64,000 bases of DNA from Clitopilus passeckerianus (taxonomy: Eukaryota > Basidiomycota > Agaricomycetes > Agaricales > Entolomataceae), in contig CALYLX010000128.1 in the NCBI GenBank assembly GCA_944990035.1, positions 310,001 to 374,000 on the forward strand. The letters run 5' to 3'. Numbering within the stretch: the first letter of the stretch is position 1; each line of letters starts with the position of its first letter. The notes beneath the pieces were generated by a model. It searched no databases, was not told the origin of the DNA, and saw nothing but the letters and a program-made list of their open reading frames with translations. Below are positions 45,964 to 56,837 of the stretch, in pieces. The position numbers were made by a program, and so were the translations under genes.

Positions 45964-48260
45964 ATGCCGGTTCCTGTACCCCCTGTTTCAAAGCCTGTGG
46001 CTCACCCTGTCTGCAAGCTGAACTCTGGAAAATGGGATCCCAACTTCAATGATTCCTCCTCCGATGCCTGGCGCCGTGCCAAAGTTGCCCTTCCGCCCTC
46101 ATTGCAGACGTTCGGGAACTGGTCGGTCGCGATGTCCACTTGGACGATGGCTGTCGAGGGTTACGATGAAGATACCCACTATACTCAGCCCAGCCGAAAT
46201 CAGTCGGGTTTTCATAAAGGGTTGACGGCCGCGGAGAACGCGTCCGTCATTAAAGGAGCGCACGCTGAAGCATGCATTCCGCCCGTATATGCCACCCTCG
46301 CCAACGGTCAGCCCCTCGGCCGGATGACGAACAACAGCTCGAATACCGCCCCACCACCCAACTACCTACCTTTCGGGCGTCCTAACCCCGCCTATGGTCA
46401 ACATGATGTCTCATATGGCCACGATTCTGTCCCTCGTAGTCAAGGATCTGGTTCCATCGAGCTCCGTTCCATCGACCACCGAGCTCGAGTTGCGTTTCTA
46501 GCAGCTTTAAACGATCAACATCAGGATACGATGAATGAGGATGCGGGAACTCCATTCGCTGACTTCGTCGACCGGGCCATCACGTCATCGGATGGGCAGG
46601 TTCCTGCAGAACCAGTATTTCCAACTATTGCAGAGCACCCTCAGGAGGCAGCGCCTGCACCCGAACCTGCTAGCCCCGGAACGCCAATCGAATATCGGAA
46701 GCTGGCGGAGCCATTGGCTGAGTGGGTAGCCAACTATGTTTGGAAAGTTTGCACTACCGGTCTCAGTTTGCCGACTTCTTACTCTGAGTCTTCGTGAGTT
46801 TATTCCTTTCTTACATCATTGATAACGAAGTCTAACTCAATTGATTTGTAGGGTGCATCCAGCCCCAGCTTATCCGGCTCTACCTCCCAGCTACCTGGCG
46901 TCCTCTGTGCATTCCCTCTTGCTTTCCACCCTCCTTCAGCCATCTGCTGTCTTCCTTGCCATTTGGTACATTGTTCGGTTGCCAGTTTATTATGCCGCAG
47001 TGCCACTCCCTTCCGAATGTGTCAAGGAAGCTCGCTTTAGGTCCATCCTGTTGGGTGATACCGAAGTGGACTTTGACAAGGATACAATGGAGGCCAGTGC
47101 ACCTTTCCGCCTCGTGGTCCTCGGTGCAATGCTTGCAAATAAGTGGCTTGATGATCACACGTTCTCCAACAAGACTTGGTAAGTCGTGACTCATTGACGC
47201 ATATCAATTCGCTCTAACCTAGATCCGTAGGCATACCATTTCGCACATTCCGATCCAGGCCTTGAATAAGTTGGAAGCCCTCGCTTTGGACATTTTCGAA
47301 TATGACCTCTCGGTTCCGACTGAGTTTTGGACAGAGTGGCTCGAACACGTCCACTCTTATCACCTTGCTCTGTCATCTCCTTCCCATCCGCAGCCTATCT
47401 CTCGGCCTTCTGCCAACCCACACAGCTTAATCCGCAGGACTATTGAGGAGCTCCTCAACTCTCCCGTCACTCGCGATGCTGCCTCGATCCCGCAGCCCGT
47501 TTTCATCGGCCTCGAACAGAGACGCCAAGAGAAACTGGACAGGGAACGTGCGATGGAGGCTGAGGTGATGGAGATCGACTTGGATGAAGACGGACCTCTT
47601 CGGGAAGAGTATATGCTCAAACGCCGTGTCAGCAACTCGGCCACGTACCAGAATACGGTCACCTCGGTTTCAGCCTCGAATGATGGATCCAGTTGGGATC
47701 GTTACCGTCAAGGATCCATGAAGTCTCTACCTCCTCCTGCTAAATGGAGTCCTGGTGCTGACGAGCCCATCCTCAGATCGCGAAACAGGGTTAGCGGACA
47801 CTACGCTCCCGTCCAACCCATGGTGCCTGGCGTGGCCTCATATTCCGCAGCGTATTACCAACCAGTTGATTACGGGTACACGCATTGGAATAGCGGCATG
47901 TATGCCCCCATGAAGGCTCAGCCTGGCTTCTATGCTCAAGCTGATGCTGGGCACAACGTGTCATACAGTTCCTACCAGTATTCGGCGTCGCAAGTTGGCA
48001 CCCTCCACTCCCGCTCACAGTCGCTCTCATATGACCAAGAAAATGCCCAGGCTCGGCAGCACCTGCGGTCACAATCGCAAGCTCGATGTGACTATCAAAG
48101 CAGCAACATCCGGATGACGACAGCCAATCACAACCAGCATCTATCGGGTACTCAGCAAAACAATTCATCGTGGGGCTTGCGTAGCAACTGGGGCTTCGGC
48201 TCCTCAGCTTTCGCACCAATCCATAACATCCCCTATCCCTCTACCTGGCTCAGAATCTAG
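45964..48260 (+). CDS. Pho80/Pcl-type cyclin with long disordered flanks
   Basis: Cyclin-box protein of the Pho80 class, partners of Pho85-like CDKs. The start MPVPVPPVSKPVAHPVCKLN follows the CTCAG boundary. About 230 mostly disordered residues precede EPLAEWVANYVWKVCTTGL. The cyclin box spans three exons: SLLLSTLLQPSAVFLAIWYI, FRLVVLGAMLANKWLDDHTF, SNKTWHTISHIPIQALNKLE and ALALDIFEYDLSVPTEFWTE. The pattern of LANKWLDD...SNKTW...LNKLE is diagnostic. The C-terminal 250 residues are Ser/Gln/Tyr-rich. About 720 residues and two introns (near 46795-46851 and 47179-47230). An exact orthologue is not assigned because the cyclin box is embedded in an unusually long protein. Confidence 0.87.
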
Positions 48261-49202
48261 GTGGAGATGTCTCGTCAACATCTACTCGCTATCACATCTC
48301 TAGACCGACGCTCCATTTCTTCGTCTCAATACACTATAATCGGCTTAAATCTCTCTCCACTTGCATATTGTGCATGGTTCGGTTTTCTATCGTCTCTTCG
48401 CCTCGCGCTGCGACCCCTGTATTTTTTATCCCCTGTGAATATTTCGTCGCCTCCTCGCCATCGATTTTCGCCACATCAGCATATACATTCGGCAGTCCCC
48501 ACAATCGACTTATCCATCCCGTCTTTAGACTGCCCCCCTTTGATGCACGGCTTTCATTTCCAACACCATGGAATACCGACTCGGACTTCTGACTACACCC
48601 CGCAGTCATTCATTGTGAATACCGTCACCGTGCTTTTTTCCAGAATGTGGCTCTATTTTATTTTGTTTGCTGTCTCTGCTTCCGTCACTCGCTGAACTTC
48701 ATAATTGGCATTGGGGGTATTCATTCTCTAATGTTACCCATCACCCCTCTGGCATTTGGTTTCCCGTTTGATTGGTCATACCATTTATTTAGTGGTTCAC
48801 GAACCCTATAATTGATACAAAACTTCTACAAAAAAAGTTCGCCTTACATTCACCTTCAGCTTCATCTGTCATGATATGACCCCTTTGCACGTTTTAACGC
48901 CTTTACGTCCGTCTTCACCCTTACATACCCTTCCCCGTCTCCCCTACTATTCATACGATCCGATTACCCTTACATCTTCCTCTTGTCCGTACTCTGGGTC
49001 TATCGCTTGTTTCCATCGATAGCCCGTAGGTAAGTAGATATGCTGTTACTTCATGTAGTCCTCTCGGTATGGTTAGATCATCAACATGTGTCTTTCCACA
49101 CCCTTTCTCAGTGCGACATGATATATTCTGAGTCATTATGGAGTAAGAATCTAAATAGTACAATTCCATTCGTTGACTACCGACAAATTTCTGCTTGGAT
49201 GC
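48261..49202. other. Convergent 3' flanks of cyclin and UBA1
   Basis: About 940 bp, very CT- and T-rich on the plus strand. Only chance frames; no RNA gene or repeat recognised. Confidence 0.5.
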
Positions 49203-52200
49203 TTAAATATGAACAACAAGGAATGGAACTTCGACGTCCTCGCCCTCCTCATCCATGGCCATAACTTCCACAACAAGATGTTTCACATGAGGAGCAATTG
49301 GCTTCTTGCTGACAGTCTCGACCAGCTTGCTGAATTTCATGGGCATCCGTTCTTCCGCCTGTACAGCGGGTGAGACAGGTATGTGGTGTCAGTTGATCAG
49401 AACGTACCTTCTTCCTGGCAATGAAACCGCTCCAGAGCATGCTGACGCCCTGGCTGACCATTGAAATGTCAAGTTTGTGAGTGTCCTTGAACCATGTGAT
49501 GATCTCTCCCAGGGTAGGATTGTTGGGGAAATCGAAGCGGTCCCAGAGCGTCCACTCGGTCTCGCCATACTTGTTTTTGGCAGCCGCGATGGGTTCGGAG
49601 AAGCCGAAGAATGGCAATGCAAGGTTAACGAATCCATTCTTGTAATCTTCTAGTTTATTCTTCCCATCGATAATCTGACATCGATCGTTGAGTACGAAAC
49701 CTCAAGACGTAATTCCAATATATTCTCCGTACCTTGTAAAGTTCGAGGCAAATCAAACCCGTCACAACAGAGGTCGTTGTAGCAATCGCGGGGATGATCT
49801 TTCCTGCGATCTGCTTCGTAGTGTGGCGATCGGCAGGCGTAATGTTGTAGTTCATTGCCCGGAGATTCGAGGCTGCAGTAATGAAATCGATGTGATGGTT
49901 AGTGTCATCATCCTTCTCAAAGTCGACCATGTTCAGGCGATATCCAGCCAGTGACGAGGGCGAGGGTAGCTTTGATGCAGCGTCCTCGTAGCCATCACCT
50001 TGAAGAATGTGAGTAACTCTAGTGAAAGGACAGGGAGCGAGAGACCTACCGCTGCCTTCTTGTTGAGGAACAGGGTCGCTATCGGTGACCTGAACCTTCA
50101 AGCCGCTCTTTGGTGTGAATTCTGGCACAATTACAGCATCAGCCACTTTCTTGTAGACAGTGGCGTCGGTCTCCCCCTTCAAGCCATAGTTGAAAGCATG
50201 CAAGTTGGCAGCGGCGATGATATATTGCAGGTGAGTTGGCTAGATAGCAATTTTAGTCGCATTCCAGTGGAAATGATCGGTAGACTTACGTTATTTGAGT
50301 CAAACGTCAGTGCATCAGGAGCCCTCTTCGGCCCACTCCAGAAGGGTTGGCCTGAGCTGGTGACAGCATCCTTGGGCAAGCTGAAGAGAAGCTGGCGAAT
50401 CTCATTGTTGTAGTCCCTCTCGAACTGCAGGCGTGCCCAGACAATGCATTCTTCAAATGTCAAAGGCTTGTTGGTGACAAGATAGGAGACAATCTGCTCA
50501 ATCTGTTCCTTCTGCTGGCCAGAGAACTTGAGAGTGGTCTCAAGATAGTTCGGCTCGGAGAGGTAAGCATTCACAGACTCGGCTGGCTTGACAAAGAAGC
50601 TGTCGAATTGTCCACGTGCCCACTAAGACTAGATGAGAGAGACGCATTCTCATCAGAACTGACGACACAAACCTGAATGGTATGGTTGATTGCATGAGGG
50701 AAATTCTTGATCGTGCAGGACATTGCCTCCTTCTCGGGAGGGTCTTGTGATGAGGCATACGATTCGGTTAAATGGGGAATAACGACTTGGGTATTGCCCT
50801 TGGTGCCGAGGGTGCCAGACTCTAGTAAAGGCTTCTTGTAAAACACACAGCGTTGATCCATGTAGAGACCTATACATCGTTGGAAAGTGCCACCATGAGG
50901 AAAGGCGAATGGTGACTTACGAGCTTGAATATTATCCAATGCGTTAGTGACACCGTCGATGCCGTCGAAGAACTCCGCATCGTATACGTCTGAGGTTTAA
51001 TTAGCCGAGTGAATGGGATAGAGAGAAGCCGAAAGACGTACTCTCAGTCGTGGGGCCAACTTGTTCTTGCTTAGCCAATATCTTCCCTTTGAGACCAGGG
51101 TTCATCTCGATGACCGCCGCCGATGCGACCTCGGCCTTGAATTTGCCCAGATCCTTGGGCCTGAACAGGAATTGACGGTTCAGGTTACTCTTCTCTATAG
51201 TATCCAAGTCCGTGACATGGATGATTCCATTTGGTCCGGAAGCCAATCCAAGCATGCTCCAGTTCTTGAGCATCTCACAGCCAATGGCACCAGCACCAAC
51301 AAGGAATTGACGATGATTGGCAATCTTATCCTGGAATGTCTTTCCAAAGACTGCAATCTGACCATCATAGCGGCTGCCAGTAGGTGCGCAGTCGGTTTCT
51401 GTGGGGGCATTGGAAGGTAAAGATTCCAGAGAATCGAAGTACATGTGTTGGACCATCGGGTGGAATTTGGAAGAGACAGCTTTCAGAACCTCTTGAGCAA
51501 CGAAGCCTCCAATGACTGCTGCAATGGGCGACAAGTCGCCAGCAGCCTGATAAGATAATTCTGCCAAGATCTTCTCGTCGGCATCTACGTCAATCTTCTT
51601 TGCTAGAGAAACAATGGACGCAGCATCTTCAGCGTTCCTTGGGCGTGGCAGTCGTCCGCTCTGCAAGCGGAACTGTGAAAGAGCCTGGAAGCCAGCGTGA
51701 AGGGTTTGCGGCCGATCGAATTTGCCAAAATCACTGAAAAAGAATTCAGGTGTGGAGAGCGACTCTCTGAGGCTTTTCTGTCACATATAGGTCAGATAGT
51801 GGCATGAACATTGAAAGGATATGAACGGACAAATTCGATGATCTTGGGCATCTTGACTTGGTTGAAGATGCCATTCGACTGGTACTCGCCGAACTTGGAG
51901 GTATCGCCAATGGTGAAGGTATATGGCCCCTTGACCGTGACCTTGCGTGGTTCGCAGCTGTTGAGTTCCTCCATTCCCTTAATCTCCGTGAAAGTAACGA
52001 AATCCCCATCTTCTAGGCCATGCCTCGACTCGTCGAGACATGTCACCAGGCCTTCCTCGCTCTGGTCGGCATGTGTTCAATATTTTATTCTTTCTTAATA
52101 GGTAGGGTTACTCACCTTCTCGATAGCAGCAATCATTCCTGTCAGTGGCTGCTCTCCAGTGGGGTCAACACATGCGAACTTAGCACCAAAATCGTTGAAA

Positions 52201-53012
52201 ACAGAGCTACAGGTGATCAGAAGCGTAGCCGGTGAGAATGGACGAGTAAGCTCACCCAAAAAGTCCACGCGTCTCTGTTGCGATAAAGTGAACATCATTC
52301 GCATGAGTCCAATCGTTGATCTCTAGTTGCTTCTCCCAAGATACGCCACACAGAACGACCACCTAGAAACCCGTCGTTTAAACCATTCAACAATATCGTG
52401 AATAATTTAAGAACGAACCTGGAAGCCTTTGATCAAATCGACAGTGATTTCCTGCCCGATATTGCCTCCCAGATTCCTGATCGGTACATATGAGTTGAGC
52501 TCAGCTAATCTAGGGACTGTAGCTTCCGCGCGTGATTTTCCGACGTCGTCTTCTCTGAGGAAGAACTACGGGCCCGTAAGTGAGTCATAAGGAGTCTTGA
52601 CGCGGTGCTGGGCATTCGACTTACCTGCGAGCTTAGGTCCTGGAGGGTCACTGGTTCGGGATCGAACACCGTAACAGACTTAACACCTGCGAGAGCAACA
52701 TTCTTGGCTAAAGTCACAATTATAAGTCACCTGAAATGGCGAAGAAAGACCGACAATGACTCACCGATCTCTACACCAAGACCTTGCAGTCCGACGATGA
52801 GAACGTTGGAGGCAGCCATCTTCTTCATAGCTAGATTGTGATGAGGCTTAGATCCTCCATAATAGTATATCCATGTATAAATTCACCTTCATGACCCAAT
52901 ACATAGCTGAAGAGAGGAGTTTAAGCGTGTTTCTTCCTTCATAAGAACGGGTGAATGCTCACAGCTGTCGTGAGTACAGTCCCTCATCAATAGCCACCTC
53001 ATCGATGTCCAT
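49203..53012 (-). CDS. UBA1: Ubiquitin-activating enzyme E1 (Uba1)
   Basis: The E1 enzyme activates ubiquitin through adenylation and a thioester. The start [20 protein letters not shown] is the canonical first motif. The inactive adenylation half has [20 protein letters not shown] and [24 protein letters not shown] sequence. The active half has [20 protein letters not shown] (nucleotide P-loop), [20 protein letters not shown] and [20 protein letters not shown]. The catalytic Cys lies in [20 protein letters not shown], followed by [10 protein letters not shown]. The ubiquitin-fold domain ends EVPFLVVHI. Overall about 1010 residues and roughly 15 introns. The residue before Cys is Ser where many E1s have a hydrophobic or Pro residue, but CTIKNFP is intact, so activity is expected. 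Confidence 0.96.
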
Positions 53013-53501
53013 ATTCGTGTTTAAATTGGTTATTACCGACATTATCTTGGTCCAATAATCTTGAAGGGTGTTGATATATGTTTAATCGTTACAACGATGA
53101 ATGAAGGGAAAGGAAAGTAGTGGTCCAGGTGAAGGCTTCGTCCCCACCACAGCTATCTTTATAATTTCGTCACGTGAAGACCTTTGATAAGATCATAATT
53201 ACACCGCCACGGCGCTCCTGGGACTTTGACTGTTGCGAAGAACCAGAACATTCTATTATACACCACGCATCGCATAAAAAATCACGAATAAAGAATCAGG
53301 TCTCCTTCATATCAGGCGAAAAACATAGCAGAATGCGATCTTTCTCCCCGGACCTTCCGAGTACTGGGCTTGCCGAAAGGACCCAACAATTCTACGGTTT
53401 CTGACGGTCGTAAGAACTGGCAGTCATAGCAGGCGTGTGAAGAGGTACCCTGTGGCGAAGTTGCCCACAATGGATAGAATAAGAAAGGGCCGACCGCCGA
53501 T
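53013..53501. other. Promoter region of UBA1
   Basis: 489 bp. A CACGTG in GTCACGTGAAG (53171-53176) lies 159 bp upstream of the UBA1 ATG. The distal half is the 3' flank of the next minus-strand gene. No gene seen. Confidence 0.45.
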
Positions 53502-54666
53502 TCAGATCCTGCAGCAAGCAAGCTTCGAACCTGGATTGTGAGGCTGCACAAAATGTTCTAGGGGACCGCATATTGCTAGGGGTCCTGCAATGGTCTTCCT
53601 CGACGAAACTTCGTGAAGAAGTGACATTGCGATCCTCCTTCCGTTGTCTTCTCCGTATTCTGACCTGTGCATCAACACGTCCATGAACTTGGAAGTCCAT
53701 TCGTTCCATCCATCGGTTGAGATGTTCAGGTTGTACGAAAGCACCTGTAGTGCCCGTCTCTCAACCTCTTTGTAGGGGGGAGCAGTGAGGAACATTGTTT
53801 CCCTGAGTACCACGTGAGAAAAGATCGACAACACAACTTAAGGGACACCTTACCAGACATGGTTCAAGTCCTTTGGATCTGGGTCACTGCACCATTTCAA
53901 AGCGAGGATCATGGAAAGGAAGAAGACCCTAGAGATTAGATCCTCTTCCTCCCATTTTCTGAGCCAAGTGTGCACCATTCCGTACGGAAGCAGCAACGAC
54001 ATGTAGAACAAGGAGACGAAGATGACGGGGGTCTCAACTTGATACATGGCAACAACATTGGCAATAATCCGAATGTGCTCGTCAGTAGGAGACCAACACC
54101 TATCGATGGATCAATATGAATGGTTGTGCATACCTGACGCGTGCATATCTGTTGTCGTCGACGACAAAGATGTACTCATGAATGCAGCGAGCTAGCCATC
54201 TAGACAACTCGTAGAGGCTGAGCTCAGCACAGTAGCAACATTTACACCGTAAGGGGTGCAAACGAACGGACTCAAAGTCCAGACGTGGGGCAGGGGAAAT
54301 TGGCCTCGGGGGTCGCGGGGGATAAGGGGTGTGGCGGGCCGCTTTCACAGCTTTCTGGACTGTTCTTTCCAGCTCTATCCCATAGGTTGATCGAGGACCT
54401 CGTTGCGATTTCCTGACTCGGTCTGTCGGCGGCTCTAGCAAAGGAAAAGTCTGGAAGGTGACTCTGGACTTCGACGATGCTAGTAGAGAGGGAAGGTCCG
54501 ACCAGCTTGGCAGAGTAGTAATGGTAGAGTGTAATTGCGAACTGAGAATGCTTTTGTTAACATGTCGCCTCGTGAGCTCCTTAGAGTAAGTTTTCCTCAA
54601 AGTGATGTCGAAGAGTTGCTTGACCATGGTGATCCAAAAGGTATAGCTCAGCTCAGTGGTGGACAC
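53502..54666 (-). CDS. Divergent cyclin-box-like protein, tandem copy A
   Basis: Unrecognised family, paralogous to the next gene. Exon 1 has a disordered Arg/Pro-rich start, then LHPLRCKCCYCAELSLYELS and RWLARCIHEYIFVVDDNRYA, containing a CxCCxC motif. Exon 2 reads IRIIANVVAMYQVETPVIFV, SLFYMSLLLPYGMVHTWLRK and RVFFLSMILALKWCSDPDPK, the layout of a cyclin box (helix 2-3 core ending in LALKW). Exon 3 has ETMFLTAPPYKEVERRALQV and LSYNLNISTDGWNEWTSKFM, matching the helix-4/5 region of Pho80-type cyclins. About 350 residues with two introns. A TATATAA sits at 54710-54716. Cyclin fold is inferred from pattern; a CDK partner is not known. Confidence 0.75.
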
Positions 54667-54709
54667 GAGTGGGCTGAGGAGTTATTGGGCAAGGTCATTG
54701 TGACACCGG

Positions 54710-54716
54710 TTATATA
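54710..54716 (-). promoter_or_regulatory. TATA element of cyclin-like copy A
   Basis: TATATAA on the minus strand, about 45 bp upstream of the ATG at 54666. Its twin gene has a TATA element at a comparable place. Confidence 0.45.
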
Positions 54717-55093
54717 GGCAAGTCGGTGGCCCAGTCAAAGCAGCGGGCAAAGCGGTCGCTCGAACTACCTCGTGGCTCGGGGTTGCAACGAGTCGAAAAA
54801 TGGACGCTTTGTCCCGAAGGCGTGAGAGGTGAATCCGCTTTTGCGCCAGAGTGGAAGAGGCCAAAGCGCACACGACCATCATCGTGGCCTCTGATAAGAG
54901 CATTTGGAGGCTGAGCACAAAGCACTGACAAGGGGATTTTGCCCTCGTTCTTGTGAGGGAGTGTCACGAGCAAGATTATTGCGTATTACGATGTAATCTA
55001 TAATGAATGGGTTATTGTAGTCGAGAAGGGGGGAAAGAGTCATAGGTAATGTATAAAGGTTCATATGAATCCTAATCTCAGGCTCCAACTGGT
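54717..55093. other. Intergenic region between the tandem cyclin-like genes
   Basis: About 380 bp upstream of copy A. Open frames on both strands but none with a motif; treated as promoter. Confidence 0.45.
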
Positions 55094-56442
55094 TCACAGT
55101 TGGCGATAAGCCGTCGTCCTTGGCGCCTCTCGATGTGCGCGATGATCCGCGGAAGACTGCCTCCGACGGTGGGTCGGCTGTTGGGCCGTCGAGCGCCACA
55201 GAGGTTCTCCAGAAGTCCCCAGGGGATGAAAGTTATCCTTGTCGATGAGTTCCAGCAGTTCGAGCTGCCCAGAAAGGGTGTCATAAGACCAATGATTTCT
55301 CCTCGAGCTCCCCAACACCCTATCACATGCCTGATGCGTATTCAATTTTCTTCCGTGCAGTGACTGTCCGGGGGAAATGCTGCTCAGAAGAGATAAAGCC
55401 GCGCTCTCGCAGTCTCTTCCGTAGCCTGACTCTGTGATTCGGACTCGCAGATAAGCCGCCCAGTCTTCCCATTCTTCGAGTGAAATGTTCAAGTTCCTTT
55501 CGAGTATGCGTAAACATATCGGCTCCAGACAGTCAAATGGGAGTGCGGTTGGAAAGAAGCTTCGCCTGAACATTTGAAAAGGTGCTTCAGATGCCAGCGT
55601 GTGGGTAACCGAGAAAATTATGCTCACCAGACATCGCTCGCACCGTCGCGATAGCGAGGGTCCCAGTGTTTAAGTGCCAGAAGAAATGCGACCAGAAACA
55701 ATCGTGACTGAAATTCTTGACGCCATTGCTTCGGTACGAAGTGCTTGGTGGCCCTTTCCGGAAACAGAAGAAACATGTAGAACAGAGAAAAGAAGACGAG
55801 TTGTGGTCTTGGTTCGTGGTACGCGATCATGTTAACTAATCCATAAACCTGGTTTCGAGAAGGTCGGCTACCACTGTAAGCACCAGCCGGCATGCTCAGA
55901 CGTGAATGTGAGCCAAGAGAAAGCTAGGATGCTTACTAGGAATATGGTATCCCCCCAGCGACATCGTGAATATAAAGCGCAATCCACTCGGAAAAGAGAG
56001 GGAGCTCATACTGGCGACAAAATTTGCAGTCGCAGTTCAATTGATGAAGTTGTTTAATCTGTGGCACGCTGGGACGGAGTTGCTTTCGATCTTCAAGACG
56101 TGCAGGCGGAGGGGCAGAGATAGAATATTGTCGCGTCTTGAGTGACCTCGGTCTCGATGATTCTAGTCGTGGCCGATCCGGCTCTTGTTCTTGCTCTCTG
56201 CGAGGTATGAGAAAGACTTGATCAATCTTGCTGAAAGAAACTTGTTTCCTTCTGCGACGGTAAACACTCGATTCAGGTTGGTGCACCCTTGCATCCGCGT
56301 AAGGGAATCTATCCTTCGTCGCGTAAGGAGTGAGCTTGATAGGGACTGGGAGCGAAGCGCGCTTTGACGACCTCAGTGATGGCACGGCCGGCTCGAGATC
56401 CCCAAGAGCCCACCCCGTAGCTTCAGTGCCGGGTCTGACCAT
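55094..56442 (-). CDS. Divergent cyclin-box-like protein, tandem copy B
   Basis: Paralogue of copy A with the same exon plan. Exon 1 starts MVRPGTEATGWALGDLEPAV, is basic and disordered, and ends with IKQLHQLNCDCKFCRQYELP, LFSEWIALYIHDVAGGI (CxCxxC). Exon 2 has NQVYGLVNMIAYHEPRPQLV, FFSLFYMFLLFPERATKHFV and RLFLVAFLLALKHWDPRYRD. Exon 3 has FQMFRRSFFPTALPFDCLEP and ICLRILERNLNISLEEWEDW. The alignments FFSLFYMFLLFP / FVSLFYMSLLLP and NLNISLEEWEDW / NLNISTDGWNEW show common descent with copy A. Copy B carries a longer basic tail (HRRRQSSADHRAHREAPR). About 410 residues. Confidence 0.75.
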
Positions 56443-56540
56443 ATTGTCGGAGAATATATTGGTGATGGGCGAAGATGTTCACGAGCGAAGGAGTGCCACT
56501 GGCAATTAGAATGGGTTGCTTCTGGCTTGTGTGCCCATCT

Positions 56541-56550
56541 TTATATATAA
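56541..56550 (-). promoter_or_regulatory. TATA element of cyclin-like copy B
   Basis: TTATATATAA about 100 bp upstream of the ATG at 56442. Its presence inside the unrelated open frame 56423-56821 argues that this frame is not a gene. Confidence 0.4.
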
Positions 56551-56837
56551 TGCTGGTCAAAGCGCACCAGGCTAGAGCTGATATGCGGTGAAACAAGATG
56601 CAAAAACGAGGCAGACTTCGGTAGCCCAACACCCATGGCCCGTCGTCAGGCAAGTCCCAGCATTGGTATGTCAACAATGAATGAGGTGCTATTGCTGTTG
56701 CAAACACTGATGCCATATATGGAATCTCGGCTATGTGGCCATCAACCTGCTGGAAGAAAATGGCGCAGTCAATTGTGTTCATTATCATATCAGAGATTGA
56801 TACACGGTACGAAGTGTACATGAAAGGGGGTATGTGT

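Noticed and set aside
47791..48219. 142-codon minus-strand frame in the Pho80-type cyclin tail
   Set aside because: Antisense shadow of the Ser/Gln/Tyr-rich coding sequence.
48261..48695. 144-codon plus-strand frame after the cyclin gene
   Set aside because: Directly follows the cyclin stop in CT-rich 3' sequence; composition typical of UTR.
53312..53709. Overlapping frames 3' of cyclin-like copy A
   Set aside because: They are alternative frames of exon 3 and its 3' flank; the exon 3 frame matches copy B.
56423..56821. 132-codon minus-strand frame with hydrophobic stretches
   Set aside because: It spans the TATA element and promoter of cyclin-like copy B, overlaps that gene's start and has no motif.
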